A DNA stretch of 64,000 nt from Elusimicrobia bacterium GWD2_63_28 (GTDB taxonomy: Bacteria; Elusimicrobiota; Elusimicrobia; Elusimicrobiales; UBA9959). Location of the stretch: positions 1 to 64,000 of the forward strand of contig MGUI01000007.1 in NCBI GenBank assembly GCA_001799895.1, given 5' to 3'. The notes beneath the pieces were generated by a model. That model was not told the DNA's origin. It ran no database searches and saw only the letters and a list, made by a program, of their open reading frames with translations. Every line of letters starts with the position of its first letter. Positions within the stretch are counted from its first letter, which is position 1. The translations under genes were made by a program, and so were the position numbers. Below are positions 15,859 through 25,600 of this stretch, one piece after another.

Positions 15859-17907
15859 ATGCTTGAAAATTCAACGGAAACAGACCCCCATCTCTGGCTT
15901 GAGGAAGTTAACGGCGAAAAGGCCCTGGCCTGGGCGCGCGAGAGAAACAAAGAAACGCTGGCTGAACTGCAGGCGGACCCGCGCTACCAGGGCTTTTACG
16001 ACACGGCCCTCGGTATCCTGGACGCCAAGGACCGCATCCCCTATGCCGGGATATACGGAGACCTGGTTTATAATTTCTGGCGGGACGCGGAGCACGTGAA
16101 AGGCCTCTGGCGCAGGGCGCCGCTAGCGGAATATCTTAAGCAGGACACTGCTTGGGAGACCGTGCTGGACCTGGACAAGCTTTCCGAAGAAGAAAAAGAG
16201 ACCTGGGTTTTCAGCGGCGCGGTTTTCCTGCAGCCCGGGAACAGGTTCTGCCTGCTGCGCCTCTCGCGCGGCGGCAAGGACGCCGTGCTGATCCGGGAGT
16301 TCGACACGGTCAATAAAACTTTCGTGGAGGACGGCTTTAAACTCGAAGAGAGCAAAAGCGGCGTCTGCTGGCTCGACAAGGACACGCTGCTGCTGTCGGA
16401 CGCCCTCGCGCCCGACTCGCTGACGGACTCCGGCTACTCCCGGGTGGTCCGCGAATGGAAAAGAGGAACCCCTCCCCGCTCGGGACCGGTCCTGTACGAG
16501 GGGCTCAAGGCGGACATGATGGTATACGCCATGTGTTCCTGCAGGCCTGAAGGCACTCATTCCTTCGTGGTGCGGCGCCCGTCGTTCTTTGAGGAAGAGG
16601 TGCGCCTGCTTGACGGAAACACGACCGTGAAAATGCCGCTCCCGCGCGACGCGGACGTGTGCGGCGTTTTTGACGGCAGGATCATCTTAAAATTGCGCAG
16701 CGACTGGAAGCTTCCCGGCAAAACTTTGAGCCAGAGCTCGGTGCTGGCCGTCTCCATTGATAAGGCCGGCCTGACGGAGGCCGAGGCCGCGCCGGAGCTG
16801 ATCTTTGAGCCGGGGCCACGCGTGACCGTGAACGGGGTTTCCACCACCAAGAACTGCGTCCTGCTGTCGCTGCTGGATAACGTGAAGGGCAGGCTGCTTA
16901 AACTTTCGCGCGAGGGCGGCGCCTGGAAGAGCGAAGATGTTCCCGTGCAGGCCAACGGTTCGGCCTCTGTGGTTTCAGCGGACGATTTTAGCGAAGACTT
17001 CCTGTTCAGCTACCAGAGCTTCCTGACCCCGGAGTCTCTGTTTTATTCCGGGGCCCCGGGCGGCGCAATAAAGCAGACGCCTCCCAAGTTCGACGCCTCC
17101 GGCCTGGAGACCGACCAGCGCGAGGCGGTAAGCGCCGACGGGACCAGGATACCGTATTTTATCGTCTATCCCGGGGGAATGAAACCGGACGGGAACAACC
17201 CGGTCCTGCTCTACGGCTACGGCGGTTTCGAGGTTTCCCTGTCCCCGGGATACCCGCCGGTGACGGGCAGGCTCTGGCTCGAGCGGGGAGGGGTTTACGT
17301 GGTCGCCAATATCCGCGGCGGCGGCGAGTTCGGCGCGGCCTGGCACCAGGCGGCCCTGCTGGAGAAGCGGCAGAACGCCTATGACGACTTCATAGCCGTG
17401 GCGGAGGACCTGATAAAGACCGGCGTCACCGCCCCGTCCCGCCTGGCCATAAAGGGCGGCAGCAACGGTGGCCTGCTGATGGGCGTCATGTTGACCCAGC
17501 GCCCGGACCTCTTCAAAGCGGTGCTCTGCGGCGTGCCGCTGCTGGATATGCTGCGCTACACCAAGCTGCCTCCCGGCGCCTCCTGGGCGGCGGAGTACGG
17601 CGACCCGGATTCCCCGGAACTGGGCCCGGTAATAGCGAAGTATTCTCCGTACCAGAACATCCGCGCGGGCGTGAACTATCCCGACATCTTCCTGGAGACC
17701 TCCACCAAGGACGACCGCGTCCACCCCGGGCACGCCCGCAAGACCGCCGCCAAGCTGCTGGCCCTCGGCAAGAAGGTCTACTATTACGAGAACATGGACG
17801 GCGGGCACGGCGGCGCCGCCAACAACAAGGAAGCGGCGCTCAGGTCGGCGCTGGAGTTCGTGCTGCTTTCACAAAAACTGGACGTGCCGGGCGGCCTTAC
17901 CAGGTAG
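15859..17907 (+). CDS. Prolyl oligopeptidase (S9A family)
   Basis: The 682-residue protein has an N-terminal seven-bladed propeller (about 70-420) and a C-terminal alpha/beta hydrolase domain. The catalytic triad is visible: KGGSNGGLLMG (Ser535), STKDDRVHPGHA (Asp near 619) and MDGGHGG (His650). The YGYGGFEVSLSP and NIRGGGEFG blocks are typical of S9A. It cleaves short peptides after proline. No signal peptide is present, so it is cytoplasmic. Length matches the family. It ends in a shared terminator facing oleD. Confidence 0.93.
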   Translation: MLENSTETDPHLWLEEVNGEKALAWARERNKETLAELQADPRYQGFYDTALGILDAKDRIPYAGIYGDLVYNFWRDAEHVKGLWRRAPLAEYLKQDTAWETVLDLDKLSEEEKETWVFSGAVFLQPGNRFCLLRLSRGGKDAVLIREFDTVNKTFVEDGFKLEESKSGVCWLDKDTLLLSDALAPDSLTDSGYSRVVREWKRGTPPRSGPVLYEGLKADMMVYAMCSCRPEGTHSFVVRRPSFFEEEVRLLDGNTTVKMPLPRDADVCGVFDGRIILKLRSDWKLPGKTLSQSSVLAVSIDKAGLTEAEAAPELIFEPGPRVTVNGVSTTKNCVLLSLLDNVKGRLLKLSREGGAWKSEDVPVQANGSASVVSADDFSEDFLFSYQSFLTPESLFYSGAPGGAIKQTPPKFDASGLETDQREAVSADGTRIPYFIVYPGGMKPDGNNPVLLYGYGGFEVSLSPGYPPVTGRLWLERGGVYVVANIRGGGEFGAAWHQAALLEKRQNAYDDFIAVAEDLIKTGVTAPSRLAIKGGSNGGLLMGVMLTQRPDLFKAVLCGVPLLDMLRYTKLPPGASWAAEYGDPDSPELGPVIAKYSPYQNIRAGVNYPDIFLETSTKDDRVHPGHARKTAAKLLALGKKVYYYENMDGGHGGAANNKEAALRSALEFVLLSQKLDVPGGLTR

Positions 17908-17943
17908 GGCGCAAGGCCTGCCGCCCTTTTGCTTACAGAAACA

Positions 17944-17971
17944 AGAGCCCCGGGTTTAAACCCGGGGCTCT
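17944..17971. terminator. Bidirectional terminator between the prolyl oligopeptidase gene and oleD
   Basis: A perfect 28-base palindrome centred on GGGTTTAAACCC with AGAGCC / GGCTCT outer stem and T-rich ends. The genes on either side converge on it, so it ends both the peptidase transcript and the long pfa-ole transcript. Confidence 0.85.
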
Positions 17972-18007
17972 TTCTGTCGGGGACCAGCGTCCCTCTCCGG
18001 GCCGGGC

Positions 18008-19003
18008 CTATTTCCCGCCGGAGCGGAACCAGTCCTTGAGCTTCTCCATGCCCTGCTCGATGGTCACGGAGGGGGCGTAGCCGAGGTCCCGCCGGGCGGC
18101 GGAGATGTCGAACCAGTGGGCGGTGGTGAGCTGCTTGAGCACGAAACGGTTCAGCGGCGGCACGTCCGTGAAGCCGGCCAGGAACCACGAGGCCTCGAGG
18201 GCCAGGGCTACGGCGTAAGCCGTCGGATAAGAGAGGGTTTTCGTCACCGGCTCCGAGCCTGAGGCGGCCAGGATCATATTGATTATGTCCCAGTTGGGCC
18301 GCGGGTCGCCCTGGGAGATGAAATAAACTTTCCCGGCGCAGGGCGCGCCCGGAGCCAGCCTCTCGGCCGCGCACCAGTGCGCCGCGGCCGCGTCGTCTAT
18401 GTAGGTGGAATCGATCAGCTTGTTAGCGCGGCCGATGCGGCGCAGCGTGCCGGCCTTGCCGGTTTCGGCTATCGTCGAGACTATGTGGTTCTGGCCGGGG
18501 CCCCAGATCAGGTGTGGGCGCAGCGAAACCGTGGCGAACCCGGGTGCGTTGGCTTTAAGCACCAGCTGCTCCGCCAGTGCCTTGGTAGCGGAGTAATGCG
18601 AATCAAAGCTCGCGGGGTAAGGCGCGCTTTCGTTCCAGCCCTCTACCTCGGCGCCGTTGAAGACCACGCTGGGAGAGCCCGTGAAGACGAAGCGGTTAAG
18701 GCCCGCCGCCGCGGCCCCGGCCAGCAAATTGGCCGTGCCCTCCACGTTAGCTCTGTAAAAATCCTCGTAGCGGCCCCACATGCCCACCTTGGCGGCCGCG
18801 TGGAAAACTATGTCGCAGCCCCGGCAGGCGGCGGCCGCGGCCTCTTTATCCGCCAGGCTGCCGCGCAGGCATTCTACTCCCTGGCGCTCCAGCTCCGGGT
18901 AGGATCCGCGCGAGAAGCTGCGCACAGAGGCGCCCTTGGCCAGCAGCAGCCTGATTATGGCCCCGCCCAGGAAGCCGCCGCCGCCGGTGACGAGCGCTTT
19001 CAT
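18008..19003 (-). CDS. oleD: OleD, 2-alkyl-3-ketoacid reductase (SDR family)
   Basis: The 331-residue protein is an extended short-chain dehydrogenase: TGGGGFLGGAI nucleotide loop (residues 6-16), FTGSPSVVFNG, and YSATK with Tyr137 and Lys141. The SPSVVF block is characteristic of OleD. It reduces the 2-alkyl-3-oxoalkanoic acid made by OleA to the 2-alkyl-3-hydroxy acid using NADPH. It is the last gene of the cluster; its start overlaps oleC by 4 bases (ATGA). A steroid 3-beta dehydrogenase annotation is possible by similarity, but the oleABC neighbours settle the role. Confidence 0.9.
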   Translation of the reverse strand: MKALVTGGGGFLGGAIIRLLLAKGASVRSFSRGSYPELERQGVECLRGSLADKEAAAAACRGCDIVFHAAAKVGMWGRYEDFYRANVEGTANLLAGAAAAGLNRFVFTGSPSVVFNGAEVEGWNESAPYPASFDSHYSATKALAEQLVLKANAPGFATVSLRPHLIWGPGQNHIVSTIAETGKAGTLRRIGRANKLIDSTYIDDAAAAHWCAAERLAPGAPCAGKVYFISQGDPRPNWDIINMILAASGSEPVTKTLSYPTAYAVALALEASWFLAGFTDVPPLNRFVLKQLTTAHWFDISAARRDLGYAPSVTIEQGMEKLKDWFRSGGK

Positions 19004-20601
19004 GCCGGCACCCCCTCGCCCAGCTTCTCCGCCGCCAGCTCCGCGAGCTTCTCGCGGGAGATCTTGGCGTTGTGGCGTATATCCACCGGGAAGCCGGGGT
19101 GATAGAAAATGTCCTTTATGTTCCTGGTGTGCTCCTGCGCGGCTCCGAGGGCCAGCAGTTCCTGCGTCAGGGCGGGGCCGCCCTGCGCGCCCTTCTCAAG
19201 TTCCACGAACAAGACAGGGGTCTGGCGCCCGGCGGGGCCAGCGCCCGCGAGGGCTGTGCGGCGCACCCTGGGGTGGGCGTTGAAGACGGCCTCGCAGGGA
19301 ATGGTGAAAAGGGTGCCTTCGGCCGTCTCTACCCTGTGGCTCTTGCGGCCGCAGAACCAGAGGCGTCCTTCTGCGTCCTTCCAGCCGCAGTCGCCCATGC
19401 GGTGGTAAATTTCCCCGTTACTCCCGCGGATCTTGGCCAGGGAGGTGCTGGCCTCGCGGCCAAAATACGACGGGGACACGGTAGGGCCTTTGACCGCGAG
19501 CTCCCCTATCTCGCCGTCCGGCAGGAGGAGTTGATCCGACCAGGCGGCTATCGGCTCGTCGGAGATCTTTATAATGGAGGCCTCGACTCCGGGCCAGGGG
19601 GGGCCCACGCAGACGCCGGGTCCGCGCGGCAGGGCGGCGCGCTCGTCGCCGGAGATGCAGGCCACCGGCAGCGCCTCGGTGGCGCCGTAAGGGGTGTAGA
19701 CCTGCGTGCCGGCGGGGATCATTTTCTTTATCCGCGCTATAACGCCGTCTGAAACCGGAGCGCCGCAGGAGATGACGCGCTTGAGGGAGTCCAGGCGCGT
19801 TTTGCTCTGCTCACCGTAGCGGCCCAAAGTGTCCAGCAGGGCGGGAGAGCCGAAAAGCTGCACCGCCCCGTATTTGCTGATGAGGACGGATAGCATTGAA
19901 GGGTCCACGGAGGCAGGCCGGGTGAAATCCATTTCAGGCAGGACTGTCGTGAGGCCGAGGGCCAGGTCGAAGAGGGCGAAGAGGGGGAAGGTGGGAACGG
20001 AAAAAAAGCCGGGCTCTATATGGAAATATTCCTTAAGCATTTCCGCCTGGGCGGAGAACATTGCGTGGGTGTAGACCGCGCCCTTCGGTACGCCGGTGCT
20101 GCCCGAGGTGAAAAGTATGGCGGCGGTGTCTCCGGACCGGGGCAGGGGCTGCGCGCCGGCGAGGCCCCGTACGCGTTCAAGGGTCAGGCCGCCCCAGAAC
20201 AGCCTCGGCCCGACGGTGATTACCGTATGTACCGAGTCTTTTGCCCAGCGCAGCAGTATTCGCGCCGCCTGGGCTTTGGGCACGCCGATGAAGGCCTCCG
20301 GGCGCGCCTCGGCCAGGCAGGTTTTCATGGCGGGGATGCCGATGCCGGGGTCTATCAGCACTACCACCGCGCCGGCGCGGAACAGGGCGAAGGTCAGCGC
20401 GGCGAACTCGACCGAGGGCGGCACCATCAGCGCCACCCGCATGCCCGGCTGAATGCCGGCCGCTGCGAGCCCGGAGGCCAGCAGGGAGATCTCCGCTTCC
20501 AGCTCTTTGAAAGAGACGGTCCTGCCGCCGGCAATGACGGCGGGGCGGTCCGGCATGGCCGCCGCCAACCCCGTCATGAGAGCGGAAATATTTTCAGGCA
20601 T
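19000..20601 (-). CDS. oleC: OleC, beta-lactone synthetase (AMP-ligase fold)
   Basis: The 533-residue protein has the adenylate-forming enzyme motifs FTSGSTGVPKGA (about 167-178) and VYTPYGATEALPV, and the C-terminal hinge DCGWKDAEGRLWFCGRKSHRV. OleC uses ATP to activate the 2-alkyl-3-hydroxy acid and closes it to a beta-lactone. Similarity alone would give an acyl-CoA ligase; the position between oleB and oleD gives the OleC call. It overlaps oleB by 8 bases and oleD by 4. Confidence 0.9.
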   Translation of the reverse strand: MPENISALMTGLAAAMPDRPAVIAGGRTVSFKELEAEISLLASGLAAAGIQPGMRVALMVPPSVEFAALTFALFRAGAVVVLIDPGIGIPAMKTCLAEARPEAFIGVPKAQAARILLRWAKDSVHTVITVGPRLFWGGLTLERVRGLAGAQPLPRSGDTAAILFTSGSTGVPKGAVYTHAMFSAQAEMLKEYFHIEPGFFSVPTFPLFALFDLALGLTTVLPEMDFTRPASVDPSMLSVLISKYGAVQLFGSPALLDTLGRYGEQSKTRLDSLKRVISCGAPVSDGVIARIKKMIPAGTQVYTPYGATEALPVACISGDERAALPRGPGVCVGPPWPGVEASIIKISDEPIAAWSDQLLLPDGEIGELAVKGPTVSPSYFGREASTSLAKIRGSNGEIYHRMGDCGWKDAEGRLWFCGRKSHRVETAEGTLFTIPCEAVFNAHPRVRRTALAGAGPAGRQTPVLFVELEKGAQGGPALTQELLALGAAQEHTRNIKDIFYHPGFPVDIRHNAKISREKLAELAAEKLGEGVPA

Positions 20602-21493
20602 TAGCGATAAACTTTTTCACCAGCGGGATGACGTCCTCGGCCGCGTCCTCCAGTATATAGTGCCCGGCGTCGGCGAAGGTGTGTATCTCCGCCTTGGGCA
20701 GGTAGCGCTTCCAGGTGTCCAGGAAATGCCGGTCGAAGATGAAGTCCTTCAGGCCCCAGCAGAGCAGGGCCGGCTTGTCTGCGAACAGCCCGAGCTTGCG
20801 CTGAGTGATGTCCACCTGCTCGAAGGCTTTGTCGCCGGGGCGCACCGGCACGTCCTGCACGAAGCGCAGCGTGGCGATGCGGTTGGCCCAGCTGTTGTAG
20901 GGGGCGGTGTAGGCGCGGCGCAACTCCGGCGTAAGTTTGCGGCGGGTTACGCAGACATGGGCGGAGACGGCCGAGAAGGCGTTGAAGCCGCGCACCAGCA
21001 GCGTGCCGAGGGCGGTGCGGGCCAGCCACATGGCGGGCGGGAAGGATTTCTCCGGCGGCAGGAAGAAGGCGCCGGTATTGAGCAGCACCAGGCGCACTAC
21101 GCGCTCGGGGTGGCGGGCGGCCCAGGTCATGCCTATCATGCCGCCCCAGTCGTGAAGGACCAGCGTGACGTCCTCTTTAATGCCCAGGCTTTCCAACAGG
21201 CTCTCGATGTCGTCGGCGCGGCTTTTAAGGGTGTAGTCGTATTTGTCGTCGCCGGGCTTGTCGGAGAGGCCGCAGCCGATATGGTCCGGCACTATCACGC
21301 GGTTGGTGCCGCGCAGGGCCGTAACCAGGTTGCGGAAGTAGAAGGACCAGGTGGGATTGCCGTGCAGCATGACTACTGGCCGGCCGGAGCCTTCGTCGAG
21401 GTAATGCAGCCTGGCGCCGCTGGCGGTAGTGTGGTACTTGCCGGTGAAAGGGTAGAGTTCCTTGGTTACGCCTTCGGGGAGGTAATCGTTCAT
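20594..21493 (-). CDS. oleB: OleB, beta-lactone decarboxylase (alpha/beta hydrolase)
   Basis: The 299-residue protein has a haloalkane dehalogenase-like alpha/beta fold: HGNPTWSFYFRNL, the nucleophile loop VLHDWGGMIG with Asp115, and the C-terminal FADAGHYILED with His278. Asp at this place is the OleB nucleophile that opens the beta-lactone and releases CO2 to leave a cis-olefin. The ATG at 21493 is chosen because AAGGA lies nine bases upstream and it puts Asp at the family position; a GTG six codons earlier would overlap oleA by 7 bases. A true dehalogenase is unlikely in this context. Confidence 0.9.
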   Translation of the reverse strand: MNDYLPEGVTKELYPFTGKYHTTASGARLHYLDEGSGRPVVMLHGNPTWSFYFRNLVTALRGTNRVIVPDHIGCGLSDKPGDDKYDYTLKSRADDIESLLESLGIKEDVTLVLHDWGGMIGMTWAARHPERVVRLVLLNTGAFFLPPEKSFPPAMWLARTALGTLLVRGFNAFSAVSAHVCVTRRKLTPELRRAYTAPYNSWANRIATLRFVQDVPVRPGDKAFEQVDITQRKLGLFADKPALLCWGLKDFIFDRHFLDTWKRYLPKAEIHTFADAGHYILEDAAEDVIPLVKKFIANA

Positions 21494-21504
21494 CGTGTCC
21501 TTGT

Positions 21505-22515
21505 TTACCACTTAAGGGCCATCATTATGGTGTTCAGGCCGCTGCCTATGCCCAGCAGGCCGACGGTGTCGCCGGGGGCGAGGAAGTCCCTCTCGCCGGC
21601 TATGGCGGCGGCGGTCGGCAGGGCGGCGGTGCCCATGTTGCCCAGGTATTCGTAGGTGGAGAAATCTTTTGCTTCGGGGACGCCGAGCGCCTCGAGCACT
21701 GTCTTCTTGTGGGCGCCGCCCACCTGGTGGCAGATGACTTTGTCCACCTGCGCGGGGGTGAGGGAGAGGCCGGCCATGAGGTCGGCCCAGGTTTCTTTGC
21801 CGAGGGCGACGCCGTGCTTGAGGACGGCGGTGGCGTCGGTGGACATGTGGTCGCGGTGCCAGATGCAGAGCTTGTGGTGGGCGCAGGCTGAGCGGTAGAC
21901 GCCGCCGAGGAGCTGGTGGCCGGGGCCGGACGAGCCGTCGGTGAGCAGCACGGCCACGGCGCCGGAGCCGCCGGTGAGGGTGGCGAGGGAAAGGCGGAAG
22001 GTCTCGAAATTCCTGTTGGCCAGCATGTGGGCTATCATGGCGTCGTTGATCTCGCGGGAGGATTCGCAGGAGACTACGAGGCCGGCTTTGATCTGGCCGA
22101 GCTCTATGCGGTTGGCTATGTCGAGCATGCCGTTGAGGACGCCGAGGCAGGCGTTGGAGATGTCGTAGACGGCGGTGGCGGGGGAGACGCCCAGCTTGTC
22201 GGCTACGGCGGTGGCGGTGGCGGGTTCGCTGTGTTCGCGGCAGACGCCGGCGTAGATGAGGACGCCGAGGTCGGCGGGGGCGAGGCCGGCCTGCTCGAGG
22301 GCTTTGCGGGCGGCGCGGGCGGCGCCTTCGGAGAGTTCGAAGCCGGGGTCCCACCAGCGGCGCTCGCGGATGCCGGTGAGGGCTTCGAGCTGGCCAAGGG
22401 GGACGTGGAGGGCGGTGAGCATGGGCTCTATGCGCTTCTCGAGCTCGGACGAGGTGACGACATTGGGGCCGAGTTCGTAGCCGATGGCGTTGACGTGTAC
22501 TTTGGTGTATTTCAT
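21505..22515 (-). CDS. oleA: OleA, acyl-thioester head-to-head condensing enzyme (thiolase fold)
   Basis: The 336-residue protein has the FabH-like thiolase fold and the OleA catalytic set: Cys123 (DISNACLGVLNG), His263 (ICHQVGG), Asn293 (LGNMGTAALP) and, decisive against FabH, Glu97 (REHSEPATA) exactly 26 residues before the Cys, as in characterised OleA. It condenses two long acyl thioesters to a 2-alkyl-3-ketoacid. The frame is open 21 codons further upstream, but the ATG at 22515 gives the family length and aligned N terminus. It starts a tight oleABCD run, 167 bases after the PfaC-like gene. Confidence 0.93.
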   Translation of the reverse strand: MKYTKVHVNAIGYELGPNVVTSSELEKRIEPMLTALHVPLGQLEALTGIRERRWWDPGFELSEGAARAARKALEQAGLAPADLGVLIYAGVCREHSEPATATAVADKLGVSPATAVYDISNACLGVLNGMLDIANRIELGQIKAGLVVSCESSREINDAMIAHMLANRNFETFRLSLATLTGGSGAVAVLLTDGSSGPGHQLLGGVYRSACAHHKLCIWHRDHMSTDATAVLKHGVALGKETWADLMAGLSLTPAQVDKVICHQVGGAHKKTVLEALGVPEAKDFSTYEYLGNMGTAALPTAAAIAGERDFLAPGDTVGLLGIGSGLNTIMMALKW

Positions 22516-22682
22516 TCTAAAATTTACTCGCTGAACGGGCTTGCCCGGCCAAGCGGAACGAAAAACACGCTCGGCCACACCGTGGCCTCGCTCGGTGCTC
22601 GCCAGCCGCGCTTATGCAAGCGGCTGGCTCACCGACGGTTTTTCTTATCCGCCCGGCCGGTCAATCCCGAAACACTGAATTC
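22516..22682 (-). other. Hairpin-rich spacer between the PfaC-like gene and oleA
   Basis: This is the only long gap inside the pfa-ole gene train. It contains a strong stem (GCCAGCCGC / GCGGCTGGC, 22601-22628, extended by CGGTG / CACCG to 22594-22634) and a second stem GGCCAC / GTGGCC (about 22573-22587). In the transcribed direction the second stem is followed after a few bases by TTTTT. It could be an attenuator, an RNA processing site or a weak terminator that lowers ole relative to pfa. Confidence 0.5.
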
Positions 22683-25600
22683 CTACGACACTAATCTGAC
22701 TGCGAAATCTTTCATTTGGTAGATGACTAAATTGTCTACTACCAGGAAGCCATCGGCCTTTATAGTCTTGGCCGCATCATCGACCGAGGTTATATACGCC
22801 TCTACCGTTATTGATTTGTTTTTGGGGGCTATCTGGCCGCGGTAGATCCACTGGTGTTTGGCGCCGAGGGCCATGGACTCAAAGCGGGCATCCGCTGGGA
22901 GATCTGGCCAGCGCTTGCGGGCGGCGGCTTTCATTAAATTGACGAAGGACTCGAGGCCGAGGGAGCCGGGGCAGACGGGGTCCTGGTAGAAGTGGGCTTT
23001 GAAGAACCACTCGGCGGGGTCTACCTGCTTGAGGCCGCGGAGGAAGCCGAGCTGTTTGGGGCCGCCGGCGGGGATATAAGTTTCGACGGAATCGAGCATG
23101 ATGAGTTTTTCGTCGGGCAATCCCGCAACGGCTGAAAGGGCCAAAGGCTCCGCCGCCGCGAGCTCCTGCGCTGTGGGGGCGTGGCGGGCGGCGCCGCGGA
23201 CGCCCAGCTGTTCGGCGAGGGACTTCTTGGAGAAGAAGCCGAACTGGGTGACGCCCTTGTAGACGGTGCGTCCGCCGCACAGGACTTCCATGTCGTAGTC
23301 CTGGATGATCATGCCGCCTGACTGGGAGACCTTGGTAATCTTGATTTTAGTGACGAGGATGCCGGCGTCGGGGAACACCTCGGCGTACTGCACGGCGGTG
23401 CCGCCGAGGTTGCGGAAAGAGAGATCGGTTTCGCTGGTGAGGGCGGAGCCCAGATAGGCGGCCAGCCAGCCGCAGGGCTGCAGTGCCACTTCCAGCAGGA
23501 CGGCGAAGGGCATGGACGCCTGGTTGCCGGACTTGAAATACCAAACGCCTGGCGGCACGTCGTATTCGGCTTCTATATAGCCGCCGGCTTTCAGCTCCCA
23601 CTGGGAGCAGTTCTCGATTTTAACTACGCGGTCCAGGAATTTATAGGGGTCGCCGGGCAGGCGGGCGATGACGCGGCCCTCGTCGAAGACTTTGTATTTG
23701 TCGCCGAAGGCCTCGGAGGGTTTGCCCACGGCGAAGGCCGTGATGCTGGCATTGTCGAAGATGGCGGCCCGCGGACCGGCCGGTGCGGGTTCGGCGCCGG
23801 CGTTCCACAGGGTCTCTATGGCCTGTTTCTTAGCTCCGCCCATGCGGATGGACATGTTGTGGATATGGATGATGCGCTTGCCGTCGGCGTACATGAAGGC
23901 GTCGGCTATGGCGTAGGGGGTGCCGTCGGCCTGGTAGCCGATCTCTTTTACGATGATCTCGTACATCGCTTTCTTTGTGGAGGGCAGCACCTGCCCGCGG
24001 CACTCGAGGCGGCTGGTCACGCCGGGCACGGGCTCGTACCAGCAGGAGCCTTCCTCAGCTGTCCAGCCGAGGCGCAGCAGCAGTACGCGGAAGGTATGCA
24101 GGCAGCACTCGTACATCAGCGTGCCTGGCATCACGTGGTCGTCGGAGAAGTGGCAGACCAGGTGCCAGTCGTCGGGGTGTATGTCCATTTCGCCCTGCAC
24201 GGAGCCCAGGCCGTAGCGGCCCCCGCGCGGGGAAAGTTCTGGTATCCTGTCCACAAGGCGCATTTTGCCGGACGGCAGACCGACCGGCCTGGCCAGCGGC
24301 AGGTTCGCGAAAGCGGGGCCGAAAGCTTCGGCGTAGCGGCCGGCCCGCAGGGCGTCCAGCTGCGCTTCCGTGTAAGATTCTTTTTCGGCGGCGAAAGGCG
24401 CGGGGGGCTTCCAGCCTTCGGGCGCCTTGCCCGGGGCTGAAGCCTGCTCTTCGGCGGTCAGCACCACGCCCTTGCCCTTGGCCAGCTCCTCCTGCGTAAA
24501 GAAGCCGGCGCAGCCTTTCTTCATGCTGAGCAGGGGCTGCCCGTCCACGGTGCTTTCATAATTGAAGAAGAAGAGCCAGATGTCGCCGTTCTGGGCGAAG
24601 CGCTCTATGTTGATGTCGTAGTGTATGACCTGGCCCGGCAGCGGCAGGCCGCGGTGGAAGGTGACCTCGGCGTCGAGCAGGCGGTACATCGCCTTGCCTT
24701 TGGTCCTGTCGTCTATGCCGAGGTAGCCGCAAAGGAAGAGGTCGGCCTGGCCGGCCTCCACCGCTATGCAGGTGGGAATGCGGCCGCAGTCCAGGTACCA
24801 GGCGCCGGGGTGTATGTCGTGCTCGGTCACCACGTTGCCCGAGGTCATGGAGCCTGGCTCGCCGCGCACGCTGTTGATCCTGTCCACCAGCATCAGCGGC
24901 GTATCCGGCAGGCGCACGCGGGTGGGATAGGTATCGGCCGCGGCGAACTTTTCACCGAGGACTTTGGCGATGGAGCCGACGGCGAATTCCATGCACTGTT
25001 CGCGGGTCATGAAAACCGCGGGCGCAGAGGCGTTCTGCTTCAGGGGGAGCGGCGCCGGGGCGGGAGGCTGAAGCGGGACCGCCGGCGGGGCGGCCGGTGC
25101 GCGGCCGCCGAGGGCCTGCACCAGCGTTCCCTGGAAAGCTATGTTCTTCGTCTGCAGTTCATTGAAGTTGCGGGACAGGCGCAGGAAAATTTCATGCGCC
25201 TTCGCCTTGGCCTCATTGGCCGCGGCGAAATTCTGCAGGTAGGCCGGGCCGCCGCCAGTGACGGCCGGCTGCGGGGGCAGGGCTGTGGGCGCGGGCGGCA
25301 TAGCCGGCGGGAGAGTGAAAGCCGCCTTGGCGGGAACGGCCGGCGCGGGAACTATGGCCGGCGCCTGGACCTCGGGAAAGGAAATTTTGCCGGGTTGCCA
25401 GTTTAAGGGTTTGGGGGCGGGCGTTGAGAGCTGGGCCTTTATCGCCGTCTTTCCGGAGTCGGCGTCCTGGTGGGCGGCGGCGCGGGATTCCTGGCCGTAG
25501 AGGGCCGCCAGGTCCACGGGGGCGCGTTCGGCCAGCAGCCGCGCCAGCAGCCGCAGTACGGTGCCGGGCTCGTCCTGGTTTTTCACGCAGGCCGGCCTGG

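Noticed and set aside
17944-17971. Terminal repeat of a mobile element
   Set aside because: A perfect palindrome between convergent genes with T/A-rich ends fits a bidirectional terminator better.
20594-21493. Haloalkane dehalogenase
   Set aside because: The fold and Asp nucleophile are shared, but position between oleA and oleC identifies OleB.
21505-22515. FabH (3-oxoacyl-ACP synthase III)
   Set aside because: Glu97 and the oleBCD neighbours mark OleA.
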